A DNA stretch of 64,000 nucleotides from Schistocephalus solidus (lineage: Eukaryota > Platyhelminthes > Cestoda > Diphyllobothriidea > Diphyllobothriidae), in assembly GCA_017591395.1 (NCBI GenBank), contig WEDG01000242.1, positions 806,001 to 870,000 of the forward strand, in the 5' to 3' direction. The position numbers and the translations under genes were made by a program. Shown here in pieces: positions 34,340-48,354 of this stretch. The notes below the pieces were generated by a model, which worked only from the letters and a program-made list of their open reading frames with translations, did not search any database and was not told where the DNA came from. Numbering within the stretch: the stretch's first letter is position 1; every line of letters begins with the position of its first letter.

Positions 34340-36925
34340 TCCGTCCCAGAAGCGTTGAAGGCTTTTAGGATAAGGTGATGAGCGTCTGATGACTGCAGTC
34401 TGCGTATGTCATACTGCACTTTGTTTTCTTCATCAACAACGCTTTAAAATCACTGAATTATACCCATCCTCCAAAATAAAATTGCTCTTGGAGGGTTAAG
34501 GTTTCTTCCATGAATAAATCATGATGACAATAATCCAAAAATACTAGTTCGAAATATAGGACGTTAAACACCGGTTCACTTAAGAACAACGGACCTAATT
34601 TAGAGGCTTGGTAAACTATATGCCCATGTGCGCTTGAAGTCCCTCTGACTTTAAATGCCTTAAACTACTCTATTTTTGACTGTAGGATTTGCAACCAAGC
34701 AGTTTACTGGTGATTAGCCTAAAACAAATAGTGCACCCATGAGCTATACAGCTCGTGATGACTAATTTATTCATAAAATATGTCTTTCAGATTTGATGAT
34801 GTGATAATCAATCACAAAGAATATTTTTATAGTGCTATTTCTAAAATTATGACGCAGTTGACATGCTATCGCGAATAGGAAAACGTACCACACTAGAAAT
34901 TTAATTTTAAATTAATATACATTACAATCATGGAAGGGTTAAACACAATTTCTGAGCTAGCTCATGTGCTGAATCTCATAGAACAATTATTTACGTTCCA
35001 CTACACCTTTAAATAGGAATGAGTACTTCGACGAGGTTCTAAAATTTATTAGCAGGGGATGAAGTCCTAGGTATTGGGCTGAATTCTGACTCTGCAGCTT
35101 TTCAGCTGCCTGGACAAACCTGCATTTGGAACAAAATAATAAAGTTCATACTGGTTAGGTTATATTTTGATTATTATGGGCTTCATAACGTAACGTACAT
35201 TAAAATAAGTACTATAAAAATTCCATCCCTTATACGTGCTTATGTAGGTGGCTGTTTTTTCTTTAACTTCTGTGCTTACAGGTGATACATAATCCATTTC
35301 GAAAATGTTTGTTAGTACCGGAGCTTTGGAAACATGACACGGGTATCCACCTACCTAGAAGTTTTTCAAAATCCACGCGTAGTTTTTCTGTGACAACTTG
35401 CAGTGTCCGTCTGTGTTCCCAGAGAGGCATTTGCTGACATCTATAGGACAGTTTCATCAATTTATTTAATACAAGGCACTATGGAGCCACACGAATAAAC
35501 TGCGATATGGCTGATTCCATAAATATATAAAAACTATCTCAAAAACCCAAAAATTAACCATCCAAAATATACACTTTTAGAAGGCAAGTTTTAAAGGAGC
35601 TTAACTTCCCCAGCCAGAGTGTAAAATAAATTTTAATTTTCGCATCCGGCTGTAAAATACGCGAAAACTTCCAAAAAGACCTCGAAAGTCACATGTGCAA
35701 GTGACTTATGGCCCGATTAGGGATTTTTTTCAGAAACTGGAACGGTACACAGAAGAAAACCAGTTTTTTCAGGGTAGCAGTAGTGGACTTTGAATTCTAG
35801 TTCAAAAAGTAATAACTTTTCGAAACCACACGCAGGCAACATTCACCCTCTGAAATCATTTCGAGTTACTTCAACAAATAGTTTATGCTGATCAACACAT
35901 ACTTTTAATTTCAAATGATATCTATATTGCCCAACGGACCGTTCGCATACGCTATTAAATTACTTGGGTTGCTTAAGGTCTTTTTTGAGACGGAGTAATT
36001 TAATGATTTCAGTTTTTCTCCACAAGCATCATGATGGATCCTGACATCCACTACATCACGCTATTGTGTAACGCAGTAACCACGATCGACAGCCCAGTAT
36101 ACATCTGCGGTCGCAGAAATGCCGTTCCATTCGCAAAACAAATACTGTAGATCACATGTCATTTTTAGATTCGTCTGGCTATTGCTATGCGGTCTTTTGA
36201 CTGGAACTAACGAAAACGACACCGGTCCATTGAAAGAGGAGTTATTTTTGTCTTTTGATCCACAAACTGTGGCGAACTTTGTACCGTCACGCTATCCAAG
36301 TGCATGCCCTATCCAGGATCAGGTACCATGCTATAAATTCCGTCACTCACTTGAAGACACGACAGGCCGGCCGTCCGGATCGGTAAAGTCTACTGTGCTC
36401 CCCATGGAGCAGGCGCAGCATCGGCACCTTGTGAGTTAATCAGTTCATAATGAGCCCAACTTGCGCTACATCTACCGAACTCTCTCGTTCTCTTTCATGA
36501 CATACCTTGCTCCAATCCCAAGGCAACATCAAGACGAGTGGAAGTGAGCTCTGATACAGCAGCTGTCAAAGATGAACCGAAAGTTTAATTGTGTCGCATA
36601 CCACCTTGTTCCCGTTACATGTACCAGGCTATTGCAGGGGTGGATTGGGTCTTACATCAGTCAATTTCATAAAGGCTACGTTTAGGAGGCGGCATTGCAA
36701 CCTAACTCTCAATCCTAAGAGAAGGGACAAGTCATCCAAGCTGCGAATCTAAGCAAAACGTGGTAGATTCGAGCGCTGATTTCCCCAGCAGACGGTCTCG
36801 CTTTTTTCCCGTTCCCAAGCACTATGTCCAAACCGGTCAGCCAGTGGGGGAATGAATTGAGCGCAAAAGCTGATGTGGCGTGAAAACGGACGTCTAATGC
36901 GTGCTACAGGTCTGTACAGCTCTGA
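34340..36925. other. No recognised gene; one 106-codon frame
   Basis: The frame at 36,119-36,439 has a short hydrophobic segment near its start (FVWLLLCGLLTG, residues 18-29) that could be signal-peptide-like. No family is recognised, no splice context is convincing, and the sequence around it looks non-coding. The rest of the stretch is AT-rich, with no shared repeat. Confidence 0.3.
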
Positions 36926-36929
36926 CAGT

Positions 36930-37350
36930 TCGAAGTCGTTGCCAACGATATCCCTTAATGCTCCCCAGAAAGGTAAACGCAGGGACGGTGACATGTGCGT
37001 GAATTAATTCCTTGTGATAATGGCTTTGTGTTGCATCTACTATACTCGCTCCTACTCTCCCACCTGAGCTCGGTGTAGAGTCAAGAAGGGTGGAGTTGAG
37101 ACCGGGCGCACGTGGCTGGCGTGGCATGAGCCCGCATCTAGGCGTCTGACCACGACCTCTGATCTACGCCCAAAATACAAGATTTCACAGAAAAGAAACA
37201 GAGCCGTGGCGCGGATTCCAATGGAGTTGGAGTACCATAACTGACGCATCAAGAAGGAGCCATTGCAGTCTGTCGGTTTGTCGTGAATGAAGAACAGACT
37301 TATCGTGTCGGTTGACAGTCTTACTAGGCACGGCTTCTAGTGCACCGTCA
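36930..37350 (-). repeat. Dispersed repeat family A, copy 4
   Basis: Inverted copy. It holds cagggacggtgacatgtgcg, gagtcaagaagggtgga and aagaaggagccattgcagtc, which are the reverse complements of the hallmark blocks of the 1.0-1.95-kb copy. The 143-codon minus frame 37,185-37,616 starts beyond it and enters it, and shows no domain. Confidence 0.65.
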
Positions 37351-39275
37351 TAAATTCCAACGTGCCAGATGGTGTATCTTGCGAAATATCGGCTAAGCCA
37401 GTTCACTTTACACTCTCTTTGCTCTCCCATGCACCACTCTAGAGCCCAAACCAGCGGTTGTCTAATGCGCGGATTGGACGCAGTGACTGACAGAGCTAGA
37501 AAGCTCATTTGCATGTGCCACATATATGATAGGGTCCCCCACACACAAAGCACCTGCATTTCACATTGAAAAAGAGCCTGGTTGAACTTCCCGTCGGCCA
37601 GCCTGGAATATGTCAAAGCAAGGAGAACGATGATAAAGGTGGAGTCTGCTCACAATTACTTTACTCTATTAAACTCCACGTGCTCTTCAACTATCATAAC
37701 GCACTGAAAATAATGGACATAAAAATCTTTCTTAACCGGACAAAAGGTCGACCTTAATAACTTCCTTCTTATGTGACCATTAAGCAAAAAGTGATAATAA
37801 TGAGGTGGGAGAAATTGAAATGCAGTTCGTATACACGCAGGTACGAAAGCTTTAATTCACGCGTAGATGAGGGTTTAGTCACATTTCTCAAGGCATCGGT
37901 ACGTTTCTCCAATTTTCTTTATTTAATAATGATGTTTAAATATGATAATCTCTAGGAGGGAGATGCAAATGTTACACAAATTTCATTCGTCACATTTGGA
38001 TTCACGAACAGGGCACCAGTGCCTCTACACGGACACTTATGATCCTCATCGTTGTCGGCGGAGGAATTTCTATATAAAGTTTTATGGGGTTTGGCATTGC
38101 GACAGGCCTTCATCAGAAAACGGAGGTATTTGGACGACCTTTTGGCAAGACAGGCTTCTCGCCTCGTGAAGATCCTGAAGATGTCCCCTTTAACTATTGA
38201 CATAATTATCGTGTGCACAAATCCTCGCTAGAGGTTGTTCGATTATTTAAAAAAGGTACTCGCATGCTGTGGGAGTTCTACATATGATAGCTCGTCTACT
38301 CCATTTTCTAGGAAATAACTCCAATCACACTGCCTTGCCGTTGTCGGTCAGTTAAATTTATTTTAGCTGCTATTTTTCGCTTGGAATATGTAAGGTGGGA
38401 CATCTGAAAGGATCAAATGAGATTTCATAAACGAGTAATCAACCCTGAAAAGCCCAGGACGGCTGGATGCGATCTTGTGGCTTTTGATCTCTGATTCTTT
38501 CCTCTCTCAGCCTGTCGGTGTAGCCAATTGCGCCATTTGTCAGATTGAACGGCCAAACTAAAGGTCGCTTAACACTGCGTACCTGCCCACGGAAGGAGGC
38601 TGTCAGAGCGCAATACGTGGATTTACAAAACGAAGGACCCCAAGTACACCCAAATTTGCGGCGTGAACTGTGCCGGTCTTGAGTACAAAAAGATAAATCC
38701 TACTTTATGGGGATATATAAAGCGTCAGAAATAGCAATAACTTCCACATCCATTCCATCATTTTGCTGTAAACTTTTCACCACAAATGCACCCAAACCTT
38801 TTGGGTGATTCGCGCCAAAGATAGCAGCTGGGGTAAGAAGCCTTTTGAATAATTAATAGGTACATGCAGCTGCTAATATAACTTTCGCCCCATACAGTAC
38901 GACATATCCGATGCACACCTTCTCCGATCATCCCGAGTTACCGCTAGTTGACATCATTAATTATGTGAGTGGATATTCTGCTGCACGTATTGAACAAGTT
39001 AGGCCGGAAAATTTTGAAATACTTTGATCTTTTTCCTTACCGATTTCTGAACTTAAGCAGTTAAGGGCAACATTAGTAAAAGGATTGCACCTTCTAGCAT
39101 TAAAGTACATGCAAAAACGTCTGAGGTTCGCCTGGCGCTATCCTCCATCTTCCAACGGAGGACTGACAAGGTTTCCTTATGCCATCAAGGCGAGAAACAG
39201 ACGATCAGGGAATAGCGGGTGACCCTCTAGGTTGTGGAACGGAAGATTCTCGGTCCTTAGTTTACATTTATTTAC
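37351..39275. other. No recognisable feature
   Basis: Frames on both strands up to 88 codons, with no domain. The minus strand near 38,110 has CTGATGA followed by a possible stem and AAAC, but the required G of GAAA is absent. Confidence 0.3.
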
Positions 39276-39279
39276 ATTT

Positions 39280-39960
39280 GAAGAAAGAGCTAGTAGCACC
39301 GAATTTAGAATCTTCCTCATAAGCAAAGAAAGGGGGCTTTTAGAAACTTAAAAAATTAAAGTGTGGGTGTGTGGATTCCAAACTAACGCTTTGAGTAGAA
39401 AACGCTGCTGTAAGCCGTCCTTCTAGGATGTCATGATGACTCCCTCACCCTACATGTAAAAGAAACATCAAGTCTGGTTTAACATTTTTCGGCAATTGAA
39501 AACATTTTTTACAACTGAACGCTACCTTTTCTTCAAGCAAAAGTTGTTTTAAATGACATCATTTTCTATCAAACATGCAGAAGAATGAATATTTTTATTG
39601 CATCCTATAAACTATAGCTAGATAAAGGATGATATCGAGAATCAATGGAAGAATGATATTACTTAATTTATTATTCAAAAAAGAGTGCGATCTTTACAGG
39701 CAAGCGGAATAAAAGTTCGTTCCTGACCTTACTGAAAATATCTTGAAATCATGTTGCACAACACTAAATATTACAACCCTACTTAAGTAATTTTTTATAA
39801 GCAAAAATAGGGTTCAGAATTTCAGTTGGCATTTCATGAAATAACACAGCTGCATTTAAGGACATATCCTTTATTGATTAATAATGAGAATTTTGGCACA
39901 CAGGGAACTGCGTAGTGTTGGATAAAAGAACTTAAAAATGCTCCAGGAGAATGCGATTAG
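39280..39960 (+). repeat. Strongly diverged relative of family D
   Basis: The order of small words (tcttcctcataagc, then atatcttgaaatcatgttgcac, attacaaccctacttaagtaat, and a ttcagttggcatttcatg block) follows family D (tcttcctcata, atatcatggaagcatgtcgc, cttacaaccctactcaagtag, ttcggttaacatccg). Similarity is low, so this is an old copy. It shows that family D is a dispersed repeat and that the 5.1/8.9-kb pair is only its most recent duplication. Confidence 0.5.
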
Positions 39961-42900
39961 ACTTTTTGCGTTGCAGATGGAGTAAATCAAAGCAAAGACC
40001 AGTTCCGTTTAGTTACTCGATAGAGGCGTCAGCAGAAGGAATGTTCCTCTGAGATTAAATTTTGGAGACTGGCTAAGGACTTATAAATCCGCCTACTACT
40101 GGAAAATGCAACCATAAGTACATGTTTTCTATTTATCAAGAGCGTGCCTCTTCAGGAAAAAGTCCAATGTAGCCTATGTCGACGGTCGAGCCCACTAAGT
40201 TACACGGTGTCCTTGAAATATCGGTGAAAACTTTTCATTTTTCAGTATCCTTAATCAATTACCCGGAAAGATCGTTTCTATATGTTGAGTCTATGAACAC
40301 CTGTACAATAAGATGATTCTTTCACGTGTTCATCAAAGTAGGTAGCTTATAGGCGTTTATTTTCAAGTAGAAGACACCTTCAGGACATAGACTTGCCAAA
40401 AATGGAGCTCCATTGCCGACATAAAAGAAAATCCCAGAATGAATGTTAAGTTGGATATTTTTTGTTCAATTAAAAACCTCCAGTTTCTTGACTCATTAAA
40501 ATGTTCGTTAATATGGTAGTTTGCTGATGAATTTCTACGTACTTTACCTGCTTTCAAGGTAAAGTCTTGAAAACAATTGTTGATTTTTGTCCACTTTTTT
40601 CCAGTTTCATAAAATTAGGGATATATTTTTTAAAGGCAGAATGGCTAACTCTTCGAATCCAAATCCTTTTTGTTACATATGCTTATATTTAACCTTTGCT
40701 CTACGAATATAAATGCCCACTGCATGCCCAGGTTAGTTGAAACGCTCTAACCGTTAATACTGTACACACCACGTTCCTAGATAACGCATTAGTGGAAAAT
40801 AAACGATTTAATAAACATCTTTTCGTATGTTCAGAAGTTAAAATGATCGCTTAATGATGGGCAATGTCCATTAAGTATTAGTTTTTTTAAACCAAATAAT
40901 TGACTGGATGCATTTTTACAATTTTGGAGCACAACTCACACGTATTAAAATTCATAATTTTTAAAATTTAAGGATATATTTCTTTTGTTAACTCAAAGTG
41001 TTTGTCCACATTCTGTTTGACCTAACTTAAGCATAAGAAAAACAGTATTTCCAAGGAAGAGGCATTTACTCTGGTAAAAGTTTCCAGCTGAAGTTGCAAC
41101 CCATAGACAGAAAATCAGGCATAGAGGCTCAAGTTTGTTTAGCCTAGTCAATAACAGAAGATGTCACACAGTTGTTTGATGAAACTTCTTAGAACCACAG
41201 TTAGCCTAAAAAAATATTTTATGGGACAGGCCAGACGAAGATGTAAAATGCATAACGTTTGCTACATATCCAAATGTGCATCTTAATTCCCCTTATCCCT
41301 CTACCTGCGTCAGGTCACATGCTGCATAACACGACTAATTCTAGTAAGTCAAGAATCAATAAGACCACTATGGAGTTTTTCTCGGCTAATCTGACGACCT
41401 AAGCAACCTTTTCGAGTCCAAAAAATTTCAGTAACGTTCTGTTATCTGCTGGATGATTCTCAATAACTTTTACTAGATGTTATGGGCTGTTTTTTGAATG
41501 CAATATCATTTTATAACTAAAATAGTCACTTTGAGCAAAGTATTCAAGTCTAACACTTTTCGAATGAACGTATGAGTTAAGTTATTACGACTCATCGTAC
41601 TTGTACGTTCATTTAACCTATAGAAACTTTTCATTTTATTTCGGCAACAAGATTTTAAAAATGAAAGTGAACTCATTAGAGTGACTCCAAACTCTTAGTA
41701 GGTTTATTTTGACTGTATGAATTTCGACTAGTCCTAATGGCAAATTAGTAAAAAATCTGTATAGAAAAGGATGAGTTGTCCGTTCAAAAAATTTACGCTA
41801 TGAGGACAAAGAAACAGGTGAGCAATTTATTTGTGCAGTTTTCCATGAGGTGCTATAGACGGTTTATTGCAATAAAAAAGTTTGCATGGCTGAAAACCTG
41901 AAAAAGTAAAATTGCTGTCATGAAAAAGGCCAGTAAAGCTAAAAGTTGGATCACTGCTCAATTCGGACGCCAGGCCAGATAATTTAATTATCGAATTAGG
42001 GGTTAATTATGCACGAGTTGTACAGGAAAACACACGGGGTCAATTGAGTTATACCAAGGGTGATAAATGCATGAACCAATGCATAAACCAATTTACAGGA
42101 AATTGGTTACATTTAACAATTGCAAATATTTTAGTGGGTTTAAACCTGCTCTGGAAATCTGATTTTCCACACGTTCATGCAATATACAAAATATTGTAAG
42201 GCTGATTTGAATGTATTCATCACTTGCAATCAAAGCTCTAACGTTCCAGTCCCGGCCGTACAATAACATTTTGTGCTCATCGTATACCGAATAGTTCCCT
42301 TTTGAGATCCCTAGTCGAATGCTATGACCTAAAGAGCAAGTTCTGCTTAACATTATCCAAGTATTCATTATTATACGCAACCACTGAGCTTGTAAGTTTC
42401 TGGTAGCTACATGTTTCCTAACCATAGTGCCATTGCTTGATCGCTCACCAAAAATCTTCCTTAACTGAAGTGCGCTTCGAAAGATTATTAGCCATATTAA
42501 AAATCATCATAGCAATTTCGGCACTGGGCTTTTGGCTACAGATATTACTGTGGCCTACAACCACCACTGTTTAAGTACTACCGTCTGATCTTAAGGATTA
42601 TTTGGCAGTAGAATCTACGTAAAATAACAAACAAAAATCAAACAGTCTGAATTAGCAGATGGTGATGCTGCAATTTTCAAAAACCTAGCCAAAAACAGTT
42701 AAGAGGGTTAACCATTAAGGGTGTTTTGTAGCATCTTTTTGATTCTTTACCGGAAGTTAACTACCTCAGACTGGCTAATAAATTCGGTGTGAAAAAAACA
42801 CAACTTACGTCGAAGAACGACCATCATAATCATTGTGGAGCAAATGCTTTGTTTTCTAACAATTGATCCACTACAGTCCCCGTTGAAAATCTAGAGAAAA

Positions 42901-44375
42901 AACAAAGATTTTCCGGTTTTTCTCGCCCAATAAATCAGTCCTTAGAAAAACATAGTATTATCTTGCTGACAAGGGATTCATCAAAAATTCAAGGTGCACT
43001 AAAAAGGGCTTAATGTACTAGCCGTTCCTATTTGTTTTGGCATGCAAGTTTTAATTAAAATTACAGACTGTGCTAGATCTTGTTTGGCTGAAATGAGCGT
43101 GAATCTTAAACTCAAAATAGGATGGAAATTAGTATAGTCAATCATCTCTGGTGATGTGCATGCAGTTTCCCAAAATAGTGAATCTGGATAGAAACTGGCC
43201 TTTTTTGACTTCTGAAAGGAATATCCATGGAACCAGTTGTTATTCAGGACGAAAGGCTTCCCCCTTATTAAGCCCTAAGAGGTATGGAATGGAAGCCATC
43301 AAAAACGGCTTATCTGTAGTAAGTTACTTAAGTTACTTATAGTTACTTAAGTTACTTATATTGGCATTCAAGTAACATCAGCAGAACACAATTCCTCACA
43401 AACCGAAACTCAAATATATTTTTGAATAGGGTACGTTTGAATTCATTATTCATATGGATTCAAAAAACGAGCGTCTTATCACTCCTCTGACAATTAAAAG
43501 TAAACGTCATTTAGGCTGCCTCCGGTGATGATCCTGTGGTGACATCCATCTTTTCCGGGAATTATTTGCCGCGCTCTGCGTACATATGTTCTAGCTTTAA
43601 AACTTGTGGTCGACACGCAAACTGAGGCAGTCCGGCACTTGTTGTCAAAAGACGCGATGACTGTTACACGTACGGGAGGCTAAATCGTTTATGAAGAACC
43701 ACCATTGAAAGACTAAATTACTGAAAAGGAATGTTGTACTATTGAATGTTGGCGTGCCATGAAGTACCTACGCCGGCATTGTAGCAAAGGAGCATTCAAT
43801 TTTTTCCTTCGTGGAATAGGATCAAATTGTTAATCTTAGCTTAAAGCAGATACTTTGGTTAAACAACGTGTTGAACATTCACGGCAAATATAATTACACG
43901 AGTACGATCTGAAGTCTGGATAATTGGTGAGTACTGAAACCACACTTTGTGAAACGATTTTGGGTTTCAGTACTCCCCAGTTAGTTTTATTTGCATTATT
44001 CATGTAATTTTTCATAAATCTTTAACTGCTAATCTGTTAGGGTTGATAAGTTATCTACCCAGTATTTGGAATAACCCCAATTTACGACTGTTCGTAAAGT
44101 ATTTTACAGCCATTTTAAGACTACGTCTGATGGTCATTAGTTAAGTTTGCTATGGCCGCGATTCACAGCAACCGTGAAAATATTCATTTAGCATATTCAT
44201 ACTTAACGTTAGTTCAATTCAAAACGATGGGTTGCACAGCAAGTACTACTACATAAATAATTAACCATCTGATTTCTCACCATTTTTATGGACCCCAGTG
44301 AAGTTATCTCAAACTCTGTCAAAAAATAACTGCCGCTTTTTGAGCAAACTGCCACCAAATCCCCGAGGATACACA
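39961..44375. other. No recognised gene; short tandem repeat at 43,322-43,359
   Basis: AT-rich sequence with no domain-bearing frame. At 43,322-43,359 two perfect copies of a 19-bp unit, agttacttaagttacttat, lie in tandem. Each unit is itself built of two agttactta-like words. Confidence 0.35.
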
Positions 44376-44385
44376 CTGTCAATCA

Positions 44386-44613
44386 ATGCAAAATGTTTGG
44401 CGTCACGTTTGTGAACGCGCTGCCGTTCTTGAAATCCTGACAGGGGACGAAAGACAAGAATTTAGCAGCTGTATTCTGTCCTTGAGAAGAAGATGTAGAG
44501 ATGCAAAAAGCTCTTTACTTCTTCAAAGGTTGGATGAAATAAATCCACAATCAAAGCTTACAAAAGATACAAATCGCTACGTGCGCAATCATTCGTCTGT
44601 GACGCTTGAGTAG
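44386..44613 (+). pseudogene. PLE N-terminal region
   Basis: A 75-residue open frame ending at a stop after RYVRNHSSVTLE. In PLE proteins a basic block of this kind (LRRRCRDA) and an NHSS/NLS-type phrase come before the first RT motif. The starting methionine is only the first ATG of the frame, and family proteins begin further upstream. The frame is followed by non-coding sequence because the RT core has been deleted. Confidence 0.7.
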
Positions 44614-44839
44614 ATATCGATCGGATCATAATCTCAGGTTATAATTTCTGCACGACTTGTCGAAAAGGGTAATCAGCCATAACTAGAAACGCCATTTGAC
44701 GGTAAAATTTGAAGGAGCGTCTATCGACAAAACCCGGTGTGGAAAATGAACGAATTTCTATAGTTTCGTAATCTTCCAACAGAAGCGCAATCTAGTCTGT
44801 TGTTTGTAGCAAGGTGCACGACGAAAATTTTCTGCAGAC

Positions 44840-45445
44840 AGCACTGACGAAGAACTTAGAAAGATTCAGGATGTGCTCAGTGAGAAGGGGTATTCTGAAA
44901 GATCAAATGCAAAAGATTGTACTGAGGGACCAGAAATACCCATCATGCTGACGACCGATAGAAAAAAGTATATTTCTCGAAGTCCCTCTTAGGCGACGTG
45001 GTGAGTGAACTGTTCAGGCGACACGAAGCGTCCCAGTAACAAGAGTTCCGGTATTACTCTCGTCCACCCCCATTTTACACGGAGAAGGTAAGGATAAATT
45101 GTCAATGCAGACAAACACCGTATGCATTTAATGGTTTACCTGCTCCTGTGTAACAGAATATATTGATCGCACGAGTTCACGCCCATCTAACAACAAAACG
45201 GGAACAGTATCCATCAGAGTTGAGAAAATACAAAATTCAGGGCTTGAACAGCATCAATATCGCACACATTGTTGATTCCGGGCATCCTTCAGACCTCTAT
45301 AATGCATTCAAGTGATTTATAGGATCCCATTGAACTACCCTAAACCACTGGGCCACCATCTGCTGACAACAACGGTTTTGACTGCCTTCAGGAGCTAGTC
45401 TTATGCGCGCAGAAGAACCTCGTGCAATTTCCGCGTTGACTCTTG
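44840..45445 (+). pseudogene. PLE RT end and GIY-YIG nuclease, broken
   Basis: The coding sense jumps among all three frames. Recognisable pieces are EELRKIQDVLSEKGY, GDVVSELFRR, EYIDRTSSR, LNSINIAHIVDSGH and LCAQKNLVQ. The G-H pair of the DSGH element and the terminal CAQK motif are family signatures. In life the domain nicks target DNA for target-primed reverse transcription. Frameshifts and stops make this copy inactive. Confidence 0.85.
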
Positions 45446-45450
45446 CCGAA

Positions 45451-46325
45451 ACTTGTTGAAGCGCGTGCACTTTTTACGCATCATCCCCCTACCTAACTCT
45501 GTCGCTTATTGAGTCACTCCTCAATTCCCATAGCCCACTTTTATGAAAAAACGAACCTCAATTGACTTGCCTTATAATGCACATGATTAACTGGTACGCC
45601 TGTTCCCGTATACAAGTACTAAGCCGGCGAGAAATTATCAAAAGCAAATGTAGTCTTGCCAAGCTGATTTTTCGAAACGCCTTCTGCTTACTAGAAACAG
45701 TTTTTTTCCCCTTATTTGAGCTTGAGCACTTCGTTTACTTCACAAGAAAAAAGGAAAATTCGAGGATGGTTTTGTTTGACTTCGTGATTAACACACATAT
45801 GCAGCGGAGTAGTTTTTTTTAGCAAACAAGAGTCCAGCTTTGCATAGAATGAATACCATCAAAATCTCATGAATTTGTTTGTTATGTTCAGAAATTTGTA
45901 GTAGCGTTCTTTCTCTCTGATTGTGGAAGAATTTAAGACAGTTCATATAACCCCCGCGAGAACAACTTATGTCCGTCTCTGTCTGTGTGTCGCAACATCC
46001 GCTTTTAGTGTCCACACTGACCACGCAAATTCACTTACCGAATTGGCATCTTAGACCACATGCACCTTCATGAAACCCTGTGGTAGAACACCACCAGCTA
46101 TACCAAATTACGACATCGCTCCTCCCCAGTATCGTCATCACACATGACCCCGCTCAACACCACACAACCAGTGTTTGTACCCAACAACGCTAACGTGATA
46201 GGGAAGTATAATTATCTACTTATCCTCCATATGGCTCCTCTGCTTCAGGAGTGATGCGGGTTGAGGTTAACACGGTGAGCTAAGAGCTGTAGATCGGAAG
46301 CTTGCCAAGTGAAAACCGCGCTCAG
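45451..46325. other. No recognisable feature
   Basis: This could include the 3' untranslated region of PLE remnant 2, but no hammerhead-like fold or simple-repeat tail was seen in it. Confidence 0.35.
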
Positions 46326-46329
46326 ATAT

Positions 46330-47050
46330 CGCGGTCAGCCCACTGAGTGTTTATGTGGTAGGGCCGACTGGTGATCTGAAAGTCAGGTTGAAATGGCACC
46401 TCTTGCACTCTCGTACATCCGCAATGTGTGGCGCTCAACCCCTGCTGTGTGAAATCCTGATGCTTGTGTTTGAGGGGCCAGGTAATGTACGTGGTACGCG
46501 CAGACGAGGTCATTAGATATATCAGCATCCGCGCCCATTTCCCGCATCAGTACACTGACCGGCTCGGACGGTGGCTGACGCATGCGAATAGGAATAAAGG
46601 GTGAGGTCAATGGCACAACGCATTTTCCTCACTATGAACAATCTGACGCGTTGGAAAATATCACGGTGTACTTAAAGCCGTGGCTTGGAAGGTCGCTAAC
46701 TGACGGGATAACTCGGACCGCACGGTTAGCTCAGTACTTGTTTGTGTGGAGTGGCTGATTTGGGACTGAGAGTCGGGTTGTGATAACTCCTTCTTAGTGC
46801 GGCCTCTGTCGTATTCCCATTCAGAGTGATTTGAGCCAGGTGTGGCAGCACGTTTAGGGGCAGCTCTGTCCCCGCCAGCCACCTGCGTCCTATGCCGGTC
46901 TTCTTGACGTGGCCCAGGTAGGGGAAGAAACAAGTGCAACAGATGCAGCGCAAGTCTATTCACTCACAAGTCACCGTCCCTGGCCCATCTTTTTTGTGGG
47001 GCACACGATGGACCTCATCTGATACGACGGTCAACCTCCCTTCAATTGTA
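46330..47050 (+). repeat. Dispersed repeat family A, copy 5 (longest with copy 1)
   Basis: This copy aligns with copy 1 along nearly its whole length. Shared words are cgcatcag.. (46,546), ggctcggacggt, gcgcattttcctc, aacaatctgacgcg, gataactcgga, ggactgagagtc, gtcttcttgac and caagtcaccgtccctg. The two give an element of at least ~650 bp. Overlapping frames on the minus strand (46,661-46,963) have no domain. Confidence 0.75.
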
Positions 47051-48345
47051 CTTTTAAAGCCTAATCACAATGGTGTCATTAGATTTGATGGGCGCCATAA
47101 AAAACTGTTCTCAGATTTTACCAAAATATCGAAGTTCATGGTTCAGCAACGCCCACTGAATTCGCGCTACTATGCAATGCCAGAATATAGATCTCAATCA
47201 AGCAGGTAGTGCATCCACATATGAAATAATTGTCACCCATCGAGTACGTTGCAGGGTACATCTCTTCGTTATTTGGGCTTCATGAGGTCTTGGACAAAGA
47301 CGCAGACCAGCAGGAATGTCACAAAACGAGGCAAAAGGTCCTGCTGATCAATGTGCACCTCACAATTCATTCTTACTTTATCGCTTTCCGACCGCCTGTT
47401 ATCATTCAAACAAATGGTTCTAGACAAAATGTAATCTCGTGCTTCAAGTCTTGCAGTTAATGCAGATCAGTGAACGCCACTCAGGCTGGACTAAACATCC
47501 CCAATAGCTCGCGATGAGCAGGCATGCCATTTGCGCAGCGGTTTTTCTAATGGAAAATCAATAGAGAGCTTGGGTCCTACCGTGCCCACGGTTGAGCTAA
47601 GGTCGATTTACTTCATCAAATGAATAAATGTCTACTTCCTTCTCCCAATGGCTTACTGTAACACTTTTCGTACTTTGTCAATATCAACATATTTAGCCGA
47701 GATAATTATTTGAACCTGACTGTTTAGAAGTATGCCAATTAACTGATAGTAACCTATTAAGTAATCAAATGAAGTTCACGTAAGGCTGCCCTACTGTCAA
47801 CACAAATTACATCAGGTGTGTCTGGCGAAATCCTAGGAGGCATGTAGAACGATTTATTAAACTGAAAGCACAGGCACTAGCGACAATGTCAGTCATGTGT
47901 GATCACCGAGTTTTGCCGTCACACAAGACAGACGCTAAGCAGTCGGCTCATAAATGGGTAACTCCACGTCAACAATCTGCTTCGCCGTATATGCTGCAGT
48001 TTTGAAGGTCAAATTTTTTTAATTTCCTCAGAACTCAATGAGCAAATGTGAAATAAATGCGCCATGATAAAGTGTTTCAAACGCAGTCCAAAAAGCGATA
48101 TGAAAAGTTGGTTCAAAATATATCACCTTTGGTGTAATAAGTACGTAATATCCACAAACTGGCAAAAGGCTGCTCGAATTATACCTCTTGTTAACTATTT
48201 ACCACATTAACGATGCTGCGATTCCGGACCTTTAGCTAGTACTTAAGCTGTCAGTATAGTGAATCGTTCATCAGTTTTAGTACTGATTGCCCCTTAGCGG
48301 ACTGTGGGTGTTATGCTGTTATCCCGTTGTAGCTAATGGACTGCT
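47051..48345. other. No recognisable feature
   Basis: The frames at 46,934-47,209 and 47,230-47,460 are of modest length (91 and 76 codons), with no domain. No shared repeat was seen. Confidence 0.35.
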
Positions 48346-48354
48346 TGTGCAATA

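Larger units (their letters stand above)
44380..45450 (+). mobile_element. Penelope-like element remnant 2
   Basis: Ordered PLE blocks occur across this kilobase, in shifting frames. An N-terminal block contains LRRRCRDAKSSLLLQRLDE (44,386-44,613) and ends RYVRNHSS. The RT catalytic core is missing. What follows is the RT end (STDEELRKIQDVLSEKGY, about 44,843-44,900), LGDVVSELFRR (about 44,990), a GIY-YIG-type EYIDRTSSR (about 45,155), SELRKYKIQGLNSI and AHIVDSGHP (about 45,215-45,290), KVIYRIPLNYPKPL, and the terminal LCAQKNLVQFPR (about 45,402). The usual YIG glycine is D. Its linker and nuclease words differ from those of remnant 1, so a different PLE lineage is represented. Confidence 0.85.

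Noticed and set aside
36119..36439. A secreted protein gene
   Set aside because: There is a short hydrophobic start, but no family, no splice context and no conserved pattern. It is reported only as an unassigned frame.
38085..38125. Possible hammerhead on the minus strand (CTGATGA, AGGC..., GCC, AAAC)
   Set aside because: The essential G of GAAA is missing and stem I cannot be drawn.
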